Shown here piece after piece: positions 22,856 through 39,545 of a stretch of 64,000 nucleotides of DNA. The notes below the pieces were generated by a model. That model saw only the letters and a list, made by a program, of their open reading frames with translations, had not been told where the DNA came from and made no database searches. The stretch spans positions 95,316,723-95,380,722 of the forward strand of contig CM049309.1 in NCBI GenBank assembly GCA_026874595.1, written 5' to 3'. The position numbers and the translations under genes are program-made. The DNA comes from Sipunculus nudus. Lineage: Eukaryota; Annelida; Sipuncula; Golfingiida; Sipunculidae. Each line of letters opens with the position of its first letter. Position 1 is the first letter of the stretch.

Positions 22856-23472
22856 CAGTCGAACCTCTATAATGTAACAACTGTTAAATAAACACTGCCC
22901 TAGGCCCTGGTCTAGTTTTCATGTATTCTGACTACTAGTGATGGGCCAGAGGGGCATTTAGCTGTGTCACCTCATCACAGAGTATTAACTGGGTGAATGA
23001 GCAGGGCTTCCTTCCACCCTTGGTAGCCAATCAAACAAATATTAATTAATTAGCACAGAGCATCTAGTCTGGGATGACCTCTGATAATCTAATTAAAATG
23101 CATGCATCCCAAGCTTAGTCTTGAGTCAAGTAGATTATAATCATTATTATGCAATGTTCACTTGTACACCTGTAATTTTGGTTCATTTGTTTTGATTGTT
23201 GTTATTAAATTTATGATTATTATTAATAAATAATTAAGAATTAATACTATCTTAATAACTTTAAAAGCACTATAAAGAAGGCTTACAAAGTTGATATAAT
23301 GAGATAGTTCATCCTTGAAAATCCAAGAAGTGCCCACATTAGCTCAGGAAAACTGTCCACTTTACAGAATATAGAGGTGCCCACATTAGCTAAACATAAT
23401 AAAGAGAAGAAAAAACGGGACTGTCCAAAAGTGCCCACTTTATAGAGGTGCCCACGAGGAGAGGTTCCACTG
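22856..23472. mobile_element. Non-autonomous DNA transposon-like element, TA-flanked, CAGTSGAACCTCT termini
   Basis: The left end cagtcgaacctct and the right end (reverse complement cagtggaacctct) are inverted with one mismatch. Both are flanked directly by TA (tata on each side), as expected for a Tc1/mariner or pogo-type TA target. Internal sequence near the right end repeats the motif gtgcccac followed by tta or ttta three to four times as sub-terminal repeats. The 617 bp hold no transposase ORF. Classification as a pogo/Tc1-mariner MITE is inferred from the ends and the TA flanks. Confidence 0.75.
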
Positions 23473-23474
23473 TA

Positions 23475-24001
23475 TATTCAATACTGAGCAAGTGGGAAAG
23501 TTAAAAAAAAAATTGTCAAACGTTAGGGAGGTCTTACAGTAGTGTCACTTAACATATAAAACTGCCTTGTCTTGCTGAAGTGATACTAATAAGCCTTACA
23601 TAACCCCCTAGGGTTTGATGACGTTTGTTTTCTTTCGCTTAAATTGTTTTCTTCCGTTCATTATTTGCGCTAGGTCTCCAATACGGCAGATTTTTCCAAT
23701 CCATATCTTCAGGGAAAATAATAGCCAAAAGTGACAGATTTTCATCAGATATTTGTCGGTAGGGGGAGGCATCTTTGTGATAGCTCGACGATTTAAGAAA
23801 GGCGCCCATTCACCTACCTTTTGAAAAAGAATATATGTGATTTCTGGCTTCCTCTGTGTATACATTAATGATCTAAGGGTTATTTTGGTTGTGAAAAGTT
23901 CTAATAAGGTTGTATATTTATATAAAATCACATTAGCAAAGACAAAGTTGACCACCCAAATGATGATAATAATGGTAATGTTCTACTTGTTTGAAGTCAT
24001 G
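23475..24001. other. Unassigned flank to the left of the 24-kb array
   Basis: A 115-codon minus frame (23608-23955) begins MVNFVFANVILYKY and later has KVGEWAPFLNRR. I recognise no domain, and it starts close to the array edge. It may be chance or part of an unknown repeat. Confidence 0.45.
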
Positions 24002-25419
24002 TATATAAGGTGTATTCAACCTGACGGTACGATGTATACAGTTCGATGTATACAGTACGATATATACAGTACGATGTATACAATACGATGTATAATGAGT
24101 AATCATCCTGACAGCCCATGTATACATTACGATATATACAGTACGATGTATACAGTTCGATGTATACAGTTCGATGTATACAGTACGATGTATACAGTAC
24201 GATGTATAAGGAGTATTCATCCTGACGGTACGATGTATACAGTTCGATGTATACAGTACGATGTATACAGTACGATGTATACAATACGATGTATAAGGAG
24301 TATTCATCCTGACGGTACGATCTATACAGTACGATGTATGCAGTACGATGTATACAGTACGATGTAAACAGTACGATGTATACAGTTCGATGTATACAGT
24401 ACGATGTAAACAGTACGATGTATACAGTTCGATGTATAGAGTACGATGTAAACAGTACGATGTATAAGGAGTATTCATCCTGACGGTCAATGTATACAGT
24501 TCGATGTATAGAGTACGATGTAAACAGTACGATGTATAAGGAGTAATCATCCTGAGAGCACGATGTATACAGTACGATGCATACAGTGCGATGTATACAG
24601 TATGATGTATACAGTATGATATATACAGTACGATGTATACAGTACGATGTATAAGGAGTAATCATCCTGACAGCACGGTATATAAAGTACGATGTATACA
24701 GTACGATGTACACAGTACGATGTATACAGCACGATGTATAAGGAGTAATCATCCTGACAGCACGAAGTATACAGTACGATGTGTACAGTACGATGTATAA
24801 GGAGTATTTATCCTGACAGCACGATGTATACAGAACGATGTTTACAGTACGATGTATACAGTACGATGTATACAGTACGATGTATAAGGAGTTATCATCC
24901 AGACAGCACGATATATACAGTACGATGTATACAGTACGATGTATAAGGAGTATTCATCCTGACAGCACGATGTACACAGAACGATGTATACAGTACGATG
25001 TATACAGTACAATGTGTACAGTACGATGTACAAGGAGTAATCATCCTGACAGTAGGATGTATACAGTACGATGTATACAGTACGATGTATATAGTACGAT
25101 GTATCAGGAGTAATCATCCTGACAGCACGATGTATACAGTACGATGTATACAGTACGATGTATACAGTACGATGTATACAGTACGATGTATAAGGAGTAT
25201 TTATCCTGACAGCACGATGTATACAGAACGATGTATACAGTACGATGTATAAGGAGTATTTATCCTGACAGCACGATGTATACAGAACGATGTATACAAT
25301 ACGATGTATAAGGAGTTATTATCCTGACAGCACGATGTATACAGAACGATGTATACAGTACGATGTATAAGGAGTAATTATCCTGACAGCACGATGTATA
25401 CAGAACGATGTATACAATA

Positions 25420-28400
25420 CGATGTATAAGGAGTCTTCTTCCTGACAGCACGATGTATACAGAACGATGTATATAGTACGATGTATAAGAAGCAATCATT
25501 CTGACATCACGATATATACAGTACGATGCATACAATACGATATATAAGGAGTAATCATCCTGACAGCACGATGTATACAGAACGATGTATAAAGTACGAT
25601 GTATTAGGAGTATTCATCGTGACAGCACGATGTATAGAGAACGATGTATACAGTACGATGTATAGAGTATGATGTTTTCTGTACGATGTATAAGGAGTAA
25701 TCATTCTGACATCACGATTCATATGGTACGATGCATACAGGACGAAGTATACAGAACGATGTATAAAGTACGATGTTTTCTGTACGATGTATAAGGAGTA
25801 ATCATTCTGACATCACGATTCATATGGTACGATGTATACAGTACGATGTATACAGTACAATGTTTACAGTACGATGTATAAGGAGTAATCATTCTGACAT
25901 CACGATGTATATAGTACGATGTATACAGTACGATGTATAAGGAGCAATCATTCGGAAATCACGATGTATAAAGTACGAGGTATACAGTACGATGTATACA
26001 GTACGATGTATAAGGAATGATCATTCTGACATCATGACGTATATAGTACGATGTATACAGTAAGATGTATACAGAACGATATATACAGTACGATGTATAA
26101 GGAGTATTCATCCTGACAGCACGATGTATACAGAACGATGTTTACAGTACGATGTATAAGGAGTATTCATCCTGACAGCACGATGAGAACAGGACGCTGT
26201 ATACAGTACCATGTATAAGGAGTATTCATCTTGACAGCACGATGTATACAGAACGATATATACAGTACGATGTATACAGTACGATGTATACAGTACGATC
26301 TATAAGAAGCAATCATTCTGACATCACGATGTATACAGTACGATGCATACAGTACGATGTATACAGTGCGATGTATAAGGAATGATCATTCTGACATCAC
26401 GATGTATATAGTACGATGTATACAGTACGATGTATACAATACGATATATATACAGTACGATGCTTACAGTGAGATATATCAGGAGTAATCATTCTTACAT
26501 CACGATGTATATAGTACGATGTATAGAGTACGATGTATAGAGTACGATGTATACAGTACGATGTATACAGTACGATGTATAAGGAGTATTTATCCTGACA
26601 GCACGATGTTTACAGAACGATGTATACAGTACGATGTATAAGGAGTAATTATCCTGACAGCACGATGTTTACAGAACGATGTATACAGTACGATGTATAA
26701 GGAGTATTTATCCTGACAGCACGATGTTTACAGAACGATGTATACAGTACGATGTATAAGGAGTAATTATCCTGACAGCACGATGTTTACAAAACGATGT
26801 ATACAGTACGATCTATTAAGAGGAGTAATTATCCTGACAGCACGATGTTTACAGAACGATGTATACAGTACGATGTATAAGGAGTAATTATCTGACAGCA
26901 CGATGTATACAGAACGATGTATATAGTACGATGTATAAGAAGCAATCATTCTGACATCACGATATATACAGTACGATGCATACAGTACGATGTATACAGT
27001 GCGATGTATAAGGAATGATCATTCTGACATCACGATGTATTTAGTACGATATATACAGTACGATGTATAAGGAGTAATCATTCTGACATCACGATGTTTA
27101 TAGTATGATATATACAGTGCGATGTATACAGTACGATATATAGGGAATTATCATTCTGACATGACGATGTATATAGTACGATGTATACAGTACGATGTAT
27201 ACAGTACGATGTATACAGTAAAATGTATACAGTACAATGTATAAGGAGTAATCATTCTGACATCACAAAATATATATTACGATGTATACAGTAAGTTGTA
27301 TACAGTACGATATATAAGGAGTAATCATTCTGAAATCACGATGTATATAGTACGATGTTTACAGTGGGATGTATACAGTACGATGTTTAAGGATAAATCA
27401 TTCTGACATCATGATGTATAAAGTACGATGTATACAGTACGATATATTCAGTACAATGAATACAGTACGATATAAGGAGTAATAATTCTGACAGCAAGAT
27501 GTATATAGTACGATGTATATGGAATAATCATTCTGACATCACAATGTATATAGTACAAAGTATACAGCACGATGAATACAGTAAGAGGTATAATGAGTAA
27601 TCATTCTGATATCACGATGAATAAAGTACGATGCATACAGGACGATGTATACACTACGATGTATACAGTACGATGTATACAGTACGATGTAGAAGGACTA
27701 ATCATTCTGACATCACAATGTATATAGGATGATGTATACAGTATGATGTATACAGTACGATGTTTACAGTACGATGTATACAGTACGATGAATAAGGAGT
27801 AATCATTCTGACATCACGATGTATATACTACGATGTATACAGTACGATGTATACAGTACGATATATAAGGAGTAATCATTCTGAAATCGCGATGTATATA
27901 GTACGATGTTTACAGTACGATGTATACAGTACGATGTATAAGGAGTATTCATCGTGACAGCACGGTGTATACAGAACGATGTATACAGTACGATGTATAC
28001 AGTACGATATTTACTGAACGATGCACAATGAGTAATCATCCTCACAATACAATGTATACAGTACGATGTATAAGGAGTATTCATCCTGACAGCATGATGT
28101 ATACAGAACGATGTATACAGTACGATGTATAAGGAGTATTCATCGTGACAGCACGGTGTATACAGAACGATGTATACAGTACGATGTATACAGTACGATG
28201 TATATGGTACGATGTTTACAGTACGATGTATACAGTAAGATGTATAAAGTACGATATATAAGGAGTAATCATCCTGAAAGCACGATGTATACAGAACGAT
28301 GTATATAGTACGATGTATAAGGAGTATTCATCGTGACAGCATCATGTATACAGAACGATGTATTCAGTACGATGTATACAGTACGATGTATACAGTACGA

Positions 28401-28446
28401 TGTATAAGGAGTAATCATTCTGACATCACGATTCATATGGTACGAT
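25420..28446. repeat. Segmental duplication inside the 14-bp array, copy 1
   Basis: This block recurs 3,197 bp further on (28617-31643). Rare variants line up, for example gagtcttcttcc at 25431 and 28628. I noted about five or six substitutions over 3 kb. The 170 bp between the copies is itself made of array sequence in another register. Confidence 0.9.
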
Positions 28447-28616
28447 GCATACAGGACGAAGTATACAGAACGATGTATAAAGTACGATGTTTTCTGTACG
28501 ATGTATAAGGAGTAATCATTCTGACATCACGATTCATATGGTACGATGCATACAATACGATATATAAGGAGTAATCATCCTGACAGCACGATGTATACAG
28601 AACGATGTATAAAGTA

Positions 28617-31600
28617 CGATGTATAAGGAGTCTTCTTCCTGACAGCACGATGTATACAGAACGATGTATATAGTACGATGTATAAGAAGCAATCATTCTG
28701 ACATCACGATATATACAGTACGATGCATACAATACGATATATAAGGAGTAATCATCCTGACAGCACGATGTATACAGAACGATGTATAAAGTACGATGTA
28801 TTAGGAGTATTCATCGTGACAGCACGATGTATAGAGAACGATGTATACAGTACGATGTATAGAGTATGATGTTTTCTGTACGATGTATAAGGAGTAATCA
28901 TTCTGACATCACGATTCATATGGTACGATGCATACAGGACGAAGTATACAGAACGATGTATAAAGTACGATGTTTTCTGTACGATGTATAAGGAGTAATC
29001 ATTCTGACATCACGATTCATATGGTACGATGTATACAGTACGATGTATACAGTACAATGTTTACAGTACGATGTATAAGGAGTAATCATTCTGACATCAC
29101 GATGTATATAGTACGATGTATACAGTACGATGTATAAGGAGCAATCATTCGGAAATCACGATGTATAAAGTACGAGGTATACAGTACGATGTATACAGTA
29201 CGATGTATAAGGAATGATCATTCTGACATCATGACGTATATAGTACGATGTATACAGTAAGATGTATACAGAACGATATATACAGTACGATGTATAAGGA
29301 GTATTCATCCTGACAGCACGATGTATACAGAACGATGTTTACAGTACGATGTATAAGGAGTATTCATCCTGACAGCACGATGAGAACAGGACGCTGTATA
29401 CAGTACCATGTATAAGGAGTATTCATCTTGACAGCACGATGTATACAGAACGATATATACAGTACGATGTATACAGTACGATGAATACAGTACGATCTAT
29501 AAGAAGCAATCATTCTGACATCACGATGTATACAGTACGATGCATACAGTACGATGTATACAGTGCGATGTATAAGGAATGATCATTCTGACATCACGAT
29601 GTATATAGTACGATGCATACAGTACGATGTATACAATACGATATATATACAGTACGATGCTTACAGTGAGATATATCAGGAGTAATCATTCTTACATCAC
29701 GATGTATATAGTACGATGTATAGAGTACGATGTATAGAGTACGATGTATACAGTACGATGTATACAGTACGATGTATAAGGAGTATTTATCCTGACAGCA
29801 CGATGTTTACAGAACGATGTATACAGTACGATGTATAAGGAGTAATTATCCTGACAGCACGATGTTTACAGAACGATGTATACAGTACGATGTATAAGGA
29901 GTATTTATCCTGACAGCACGATGTTTACAGAACGATGTATACAGTACGATGTATAAGGAGTAATTATCCTGACAGCACGATGTTTACAAAACGATGTATA
30001 CAGTACGATCTATTAAGAGGAGTAATTATCCTGACAGCACGATGTTTACAGAACGATGTATACAGTACGATGTATAAGGAGTAATTATCTGACAGCACGA
30101 TGTATACAGAACGATGTATATAGTACGATGTATAAGAAGCAATCATTCTGACATCACGATATATACAGTACGATGCATACAGTACGATGTATACAGTGCG
30201 ATGTATAAGGAATGATCATTCTGACATCACGATGTATTTAGTACGATATATACAGTACGATGTATAAGGAGTAATCATTCTGACATCACGATGTTTATAG
30301 TATGATATATACAGTGCGATGTATACAGTACGATATATAGGGAATTATCATTCTGACATCACGATGTATAAAGTACGATGTATACAGTACGATGTATACA
30401 GTACGATGTATACAGTAAAATGTATACAGTACAATGTATAAGGAGTAATCATTCTGACATCACAAAATATATATTACGATGTATACAGTAAGTTGTATAC
30501 AGTACGATATATAAGGAGTAATCATTCTGAAATCACGATGTATATAGTACGATGATTACAGTGGGATGTATACAGTACGATGTTTAAGGATAAATCATTC
30601 TGACATCATGATGTATAAAGTACGATGTATACAGTACGATATATTCAGTACAATGAATACAGTACGATATAAGGAGTAATAATTCTGACAGCAAGATGTA
30701 TATAGTACGATGTATATGGAATAATCATTCTGACATCACAATGTATATAGTACAAAGTATACAGCACGATGAATACAGTAAGAGGTATAATGAGTAATCA
30801 TTCTGATATCACGATGAATAAAGTACGATGCATACAGGACGATGTATACACTACGATGTATACAGTACGATGTATACAGTACGATGTAGAAGGACTAATC
30901 ATTCTGACATCACAATGTATATAGGATGATGTATACAGTATGATGTATACAGTACGATGTTTACAGTACGATGTATACAGTACGATGAATAAGGAGTAAT
31001 CATTCTGACATCACGATGTATATACTACGATGTATACAGTACGATGTATACAGTACGATATATAAGGAGTAATCATTCTGAAATCGCGATGTATATAGTA
31101 CGATGTTTACAGTACGATGTATACAGTACGATGTATAAGGAGTATTCATCGTGACAGCACGGTGTATACAGAACGATGTATACAGTACGATGTATACAGT
31201 ACGATATTTACTGAACGATGCACAATGAGTAATCATCCTCACAATACAATGTATACAGTACGATGTATAAGGAGTATTCATCCTGACAGCATGATGTATA
31301 CAGAACGATGTATACAGTACGATGTATAAGGAGTATTCATCGTGACAGCACGGTGTATACAGAACGATGTATACAGTACGATGTATACAGTACGATGTAT
31401 ATGGTACGATGTTTACAGTACGATGTATACAGTAAGATGTATAAAGTACGATATATAAGGAGTAATCATCCTGAAAGCACGATGTATACAGAACGATGTA
31501 TATAGTACGATGTATAAGGAGTATTCATCGTGACAGCATCATGTATACAGAACGATGTATTCAGTACGATGTATACAGTACGATGTATACAGTACGATGT

Positions 31601-31643
31601 ATAAGGAGTAATCATTCTGACATCACGATTCATATGGTACGAT
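28617..31643. repeat. Segmental duplication inside the 14-bp array, copy 2
   Basis: Matches 25420-28446 at a constant 3,197-bp offset. Differences include gatgaatacag for gatgtatacag near 29490 and gatgattacag for gatgtttacag near 30550. The match ends at tggtacgatg (31646), where copy 1 continues catacagg and copy 2 tagacgg. Confidence 0.9.
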
Positions 31644-34600
31644 GTAGACGGTACGATGTATACAGTACGATGTATAAGGAATGATCATTCTGACATTACG
31701 ATGTATATAGTACGATGTATACAGTACGATGTATACAGTACGATGCTTAGAGTACGAAGTATAAGGAGTAATCATTCTGACATCACGATGTATATAGTAC
31801 AATGCATACAATAAGATTTATACAGTACGATGTATAAGGAGTAATCATTCTGACATCATGATGTATAAAGTATGATGTATACAGTACGATGTATACAGCA
31901 GGATATATAGGGAATAACCATTCTGACATCACGATGTATACAGTACGATGCATACAGTACGATGTATACAGTACGATGTATAAGGAATAATCATTCTGAC
32001 ATCACGATGTATATAGTACGATTTATAGAGTACGATGTATACAGTACGATGTATACAGTACGATGTATAAGGAGTAATCATTCTGACATCTCGATGTATT
32101 TAGTACGATATATACATTACGATGTATACAGTACGATGTATAAGGAATGATCATTCTGACATTACGATGTATAGAGTATGATGTAAACAGTACGATGTAT
32201 ACAGTACGATACTTACAGTGCGATATATAAGGAGTAATCATTCTGAAATCACGATGTATATAGTACGATGTTTACAGTGGGATGTATACAGTACGATGTT
32301 TAAGGATAAATCATTCCGACATCATGATGTATAAAGTACGGTGTATACGGTACGATGTATTCAGTACTATGAATACAGTACGAAATAAGGAGTAATAATT
32401 CTGACAGCAAGATGTATACAGTACGATGTATATGGAATAATCATTCTGACATCACAATGTATATAGTACGAAGTATACAGAACAATGTATACAGTACGAT
32501 GTATAAGGAGTAATCATTCTGACATCTCGATGTATTTAGTACGATATATACATTACGATGTATACAGGACGATGTATAAGGAATGATCATTCTGACATTA
32601 CGATGTATATAGTACGATGTAAACAGTGCGATGTATACAGTACGATGCTTACTGTGCGATATATAAGGAAGAATCATTCTGAAATCACGATGTATATAGT
32701 AAAAGGTTTACAGTGGGATGTATACAGTACGATGTTTAAGGATAAATCATTCTGACATCATGATGTATAAAGTACGGTGTATACAGTACGATGTATTCAG
32801 TACTATGAATACAGTACGAAATAAGGAGTAATAATTCTGACAGCAAGATGTATACAGTACGATGTATATGGAATAATCATTCTGACATCACAATGTATAT
32901 AGTACGAAGTATACAGAACAATGTATACAGTACGATGTTTAAGGAGTAATCATTCTGATATCAAGATGTATAAAGTACGATGCATACAGGATGATGTATA
33001 CACTACGATGTATAGAGTACGATCTATACAGTACGATGTATAAGGAGTAATCATTCTGACATCACAATGTATATAGGATGATGTATACAGTATGATGTAT
33101 ACAGTACAATGTTTACAGTACGATGTATATGGAATAATCATTCTGACATCACAATGTATATAGTACGAAGGATACAGAACAATGTATACAGTACGATGTT
33201 TAAGGAGTAATCATTCTGATATCAAGATGTATAAAGTACGATGCATACAGGATGATGTATACACTACGATGTATAGAGTACGATCTATACAGTACGATGA
33301 ATAAGGAGTAATCATTCTGACATCACAATGTATATACTACGATGTATACGGTACGATGTATACAGTACGATATATAAGGAGTAATCATTCTGAAATCGCG
33401 ATGTATATAGTACGATGTTTACAGTGCGATGTATAAGGAGTATTCATCCTGACAGCATGATGTATACAGAACGATGTATACAGTACGATGTATAAGGAGT
33501 ATTCATCGTGACAGCACGGTGTATACAGTACGATGTATACAGTACGATGTATACAGTACGATGTTTACTGTACGATGTACAAGGAGTAATCATCCTTACA
33601 ATACGATGTATACAGTACGATGTATAGAGTACGATGTATAGAGTACGATGTATACAGTACGATGTTTACAGTACGATGTATACAGTAAGATGTATAAAGT
33701 ACGATATATAAGGAGTAATCATCCTGACAGCACGATGTATACAGAACGATGTATATAGTACGATGTATAAGGAGTATTCATTCTGACATCACGATGTATA
33801 GAGTACGATATATACAGTACGATGTAAACAGTAGCATGTATAAGGAGTAACCATTCTGACATCACGATGTTTACAGTACGATGGATACAGTACGATGTAT
33901 ACAGTACGATGCTTAGAGTACGAAGTATAAGGAGTAATCATTCTGACATCACGATGTATATAGTACAATGCATACAGTAAGATTTATACAGTACGATATA
34001 TAAGGAGTAATCATTCTGACATCACGATGTATAGAGTACGATATATACAGTACGATGTATACAGTAGCATGTATAAGGAGTAACCATTCTGACATCATGA
34101 TGTATACATTACGATGGATACAGTACGATGTATACAGTACTATGTATAAGGAATGATCATTCTGACATTACGATGTATATAGTACGATGTATACAGTACG
34201 ATGTATACAGTACGATGCTTACAGTGCGATATATAAGGAGTAATCATTCTTACATCACGATGTATATAGTACGATGTATAGAGTACGATGTATACAGTAC
34301 GATGTATACAGTACGATGTATAAGGAGTATTTATCATGACAGCACGATGTATACAGAACGATGTATACAGTACGATGTATAAGGAGTATTTATCCTGACA
34401 TCACGATGTATACAGGACGATGTATAAGGATAAATCATTCTGACATCATGATGTATATAGTACGATGTATATAGTACGATTTATACAGTACGATAAATAC
34501 AGTACGATATAAGGAGTAATCATTCTGACAGCAAGATGTATACAGTACGATGTACAAGGAGTAATCATTCTGACAGCAAGATGTATACAGCACGATGTAT

Positions 34601-36564
34601 AAGGAGCAATCATTCTGACATCACAATGTATAAAGTACGATGTATACAGTACGATGTATACAGTGTGATGTATAAGGAGTAATCATTCTGATATCACGAT
34701 GTATAAAATACGATGCATACAGGACGATGTATACACTACGATGTATAAGGAATGATCATTCTGACATTACGATGTATATAGTACGATGTATACAGTAGGA
34801 TGTATACAGTACGATGCTTACAGTGCGATATATAAGGAGTAATCATTCTTACATCACGATGTATATAGTACGATGTATAGAGTACGATGTATACAGTACG
34901 ATGTATACAGTACGATGTATACAGTACGATGTATAAGGAGTATTTATCCTGACAGCACTATGTATACAGAACGATGTATACAGTACGATGTATAAGGAGT
35001 AATTATCCTGACATCACGATGTATACAGAACGATGTATACAGTACGATGTATAAGGAGTAATCATCCTGACAGCACGATGTATACAGAACGATGTATAAG
35101 GATAAATCATTCTGACATCATGATGTATATAGTACCATGTATACAGTACAATAAATACAGTACGATTTATACAGTACGATGTATACACTACGATCCTTGC
35201 AGTGCGATATATAAGGAGTAATCATTCTTACATCACGATGTATATAGTACGATTTTTACAGTGGGATGTATACAGTACGATGTATACAGTACGATGTATA
35301 AGGAATGATCATTCTGACATTACGATGTATATAGTACGATGTATAGAGTACGATTTATACAGTACGATGTATACAGTACGATGAATACAGTACGATGTAT
35401 AAGGAGTATTTATCCTGACAGCACTATGTATACAGAACGATGTATACAGTACGATGTATAAGGAGTAATTATCCTGACATCACGATGTATACAGAACGAT
35501 GTATACAGTACGATGTATAAGGAGTAATCATCCTGACAGCACGATGTATACAGAACGATGTATAAGGATAAATCATTCTGACATCATGATGTATATAGTA
35601 CGATGTATACAGTACAATAAATACAGTACGATAAATACAGTACGATATAAGGAGTAATCATTCTGACAACAAGATGTATACAGTATAATGTATAAGGAGT
35701 AATCATTCTGACAGCAAGATGTATACAGCACGATGTATAAGGAGTAATCATTCTGACATCACAATGTATAAAGTACGATGTATACAGTACGATGTATACA
35801 GTACGATGTATAAGGAGTAATCATTCTGTCATCACAATGTATATAGGATGATGTATACAGTATGATGTATACAGTACCATGTTTACAGTACGATGTATAC
35901 AGTACGATGAATAAGGAGTAATCATTCTGACTTCACAATGTATATACTACGATGTATACGGTACGATGTATACAGTACGATATATAAGGAGTAATCATTC
36001 TGAAATCGCGATGTATATAGTACGATGTTTACAGTGCGATGTATAAGGAGTATTCATCCAGACAGCATGATGTATACAGAACGATGTAAACAGTACGATG
36101 TATAAGGAGTATTCATCGTGACTGCACGGTGTATACAGTACGATGTATACAGTACGATGTATACAGTACGATGTTTACTGTACGATGTACAAGGAGTAAT
36201 CATCCTTACAATACGATGTATATAGTACGATGTATACAGTACGATGTATAGAGTACGATGTATACAGTACGATGTTTACAGTACGATGTATACAGTAAGA
36301 TGTATAAAGTACGATATATAAGGAGTAATCATCCTGACAGCACGATGTATACAGAACGATGTATATAGTACGATGTATAAGGAGTATTCATCGTGACAGC
36401 ACGATGTATACAGAACGATGTATACAGTACGATGTATACATTACGATGTATACAGTACGATGTATAAGGAGTTATCATTCTGACATCACGATTAATATGG
36501 TACGATGTAGACGATACGATGTATAAAGTACGATGTATAAGGAATGATCATTCTGACATTACGA

Positions 36565-39545
36565 AGTATATAGTACAATGCATACAGTAAGATTTATACA
36601 GTACGATGTATAAGGAGTAATCATTCTGACATCACGATGTATAGAGTACGATATGTACAGTACGATGTATACAGTAGCATGTATAAGGAGTAACCATTCT
36701 GACATCACGATGTATACAGTACGATGGATTCAGTACGATGTATACAGTGCTATGTATAAGGAATGATCATTCTGACATTACGATGTATATAGTACGATGT
36801 ATACAGTACGATGTATACAGTACGATGCTTACAGTGCGATATATAAGGAGTAATCATTCTTACATCACGATGTATATAGTACGATGTATAGAGTACGATG
36901 TATAGAGTACGATGTATACAGTACGATGTATACAGTACGATGTATAAGGAGTATTTATCATGAAAGCACGATGTATACAGAACGATGTATACAGTTAATG
37001 TATAAGGAGTATTTATCATGACAGCACGATGTATACAGAACGATGTATACAGTACGATGTTTAAGGAGTATTTATCCTGACATCACGATGTATACAGAAC
37101 GATGTTTAAAGATAAATCATTCTGACATCATGATGTATATAGTACGATGTATATAGTACGATTTATACAGTACGATAAATACAGTACGATATAAGGAGTA
37201 ATCATTCTGACAGCAAGATGTATACAGTACGATGTACAAGGAGTAATCATTCTGACAGCAAGATGTATACAGCACGATGTATAAGGAGCAATCATTCTGA
37301 CATCACAATGTATATAGTACGATGTATAAGGAGTATTCATCGTGACAGCACGATTTATACAGAACGATGTATACAGTACGATGTATACAGTACGATGTAT
37401 ACAGTACGATGTATAAGGAGTTATCATTCTGACATCACGATTAATATGGTACGATGTAGACGATACGATGTATAAAGTACGATGTATAAGGAGTAATCAT
37501 TCTGACATCACGATGTATAAAGTACGATATGTACAGTACGATGTATACAGTAGCATGTATAAGGAGTAACCATTCTGACATCACGATGTTTACAGTACGA
37601 TGGATACAGTACGATGTATACAGTACGATGCTAAGAGTACGAAGTATAAGGAGTAATCATTCTGACATCACGATGTATATAGTACAATGCATACAGTAAG
37701 ATTTATACAGTACGATGTATAAGGAGAAATCATTCTGACATCACGATGTATAGAGTACGATATGTACAGTACGATGTATACAGTAGCATGTATAAGGAGT
37801 AACCATTCTGACATCACGATGTATACAGTACGATGGATTCAGTACGATGTATACAGTGCTATGTATAAGGAATGATCATTCTGACATTACGATGTATATA
37901 GTACGATGTATACAGTACGATGTATACAGTACGATGCTTACAGTGCGATATATAAGGAGTAATCATTCTTACATCACGATGTATATAGTACGATGTATAG
38001 AGTACGATGTATAGAGTACGATGTATACAGTACGATGTATACAGTACGATGTATAAGGAGTATTTATCATGAAAGCACGATGTATACAGAACGATGTATA
38101 CAGTTAATGTATAAGGAGTATTTATCATGACAGCACGATGTATACAGAACGATGTATACAGTACGATGTTTAAGGAGTATTTATCCTGACATCACGATGT
38201 ATACAGAACGATGTTTAAAGATAAATCATTCTGACATCATGATGTATATAGTACGATGTATATAGTACGATTTATACAGTACGATAAATACAGTACGATA
38301 TAAGGAGTAATCATTCTGACAGCAAGATGTATACAGTACGATGTACAAGGAGTAATCATTCTGACAGCAAGATGTATACAGCACGATGTATAAGGAGCAA
38401 TCATTCTGACATCACAATGTATATAGTACGATGTATAAGGAGTATTCATCGTGACAGCACGATTTATACAGAACGATGTATACAGTACGATGTATACAGT
38501 ACGATGTATACAGTACGATGTATAAGGAGTTATCATTCTGACATCACGATTAATATGGTACGATGTAGACGATACGATGTATAAAGTACGATGTATAAGG
38601 AGTAATCATTCTGACATCACGATGTATAAAGTACGATATGTACAGTACGATGTATACAGTAGCATGTATAAGGAGTAACCATTCTGACATCACGATGTTT
38701 ACAGTACGATGGATACAGTACGATGTATACAGTACGATGCTAAGAGTACGAAGTATAAGGAGTAATCATTCTGACATCACGATGTATATAGTACAATGCA
38801 TACAGTAAGATTTATACAGTACGATGTATAAGGAGAAATCATTCTGACATCACGATGTATAGAGTACGATATATACAGTACGATGTATACAGTAGCATGT
38901 ATAAGGAGTAACCATTCTGACATCACGATGTATACAGTACGATGGATTCAGTACGATGTATACAGTGCTATGTATAAGGAATGATCATTCTGACATTACG
39001 ATGTATATAGTACGATGTATACAGTACGATGTATACAGTACGATGCTTACAGTGCGATATATAAGGAGTAATCATTCTTACATCACGATGTATATAGTAC
39101 GATGTATAGAGTACGATGTATACAGTACGATGTATACAGTACGATGTATACAGTACGATGTATAAGGAGTATTTATCATGAAAGCACGATGTATACAGAA
39201 CGATGTATACAGTTAATGTATAAGGAGTATTTATCATGACAGCACGATGTATACAGAACGATGTATACAGTACGATGTATAAGGAGTATTTATCCTGACA
39301 TCACGATGTATACAGAACGATGTTTAAAGATAAATCATTCTGACATCATGATGTATATAGTACGATGTATATAGTACGATGTATACAGTACGATAAATAC
39401 AGTACGATATAAGGAGTAATCATTCTGACAGCAAGATGTATACAGTACGATGTACAAGGAGTAATCATTCTGACAGCAAGATGTATACAGCACGATGTAT
39501 AAGGAGCAATCATTCTGACATCACAATGTATAAAGTACGATGTAT
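36565..39545. repeat. 1,109-bp higher-order repeat, about 2.7 copies
   Basis: Blocks starting near 36565, 37674 and 38783 match at 1,109-bp spacing. Diagnostic words such as cagttaatgtataagg at 36993, 38102 and 39211 recur at that step. The third copy diverges near 39545. Confidence 0.9.
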
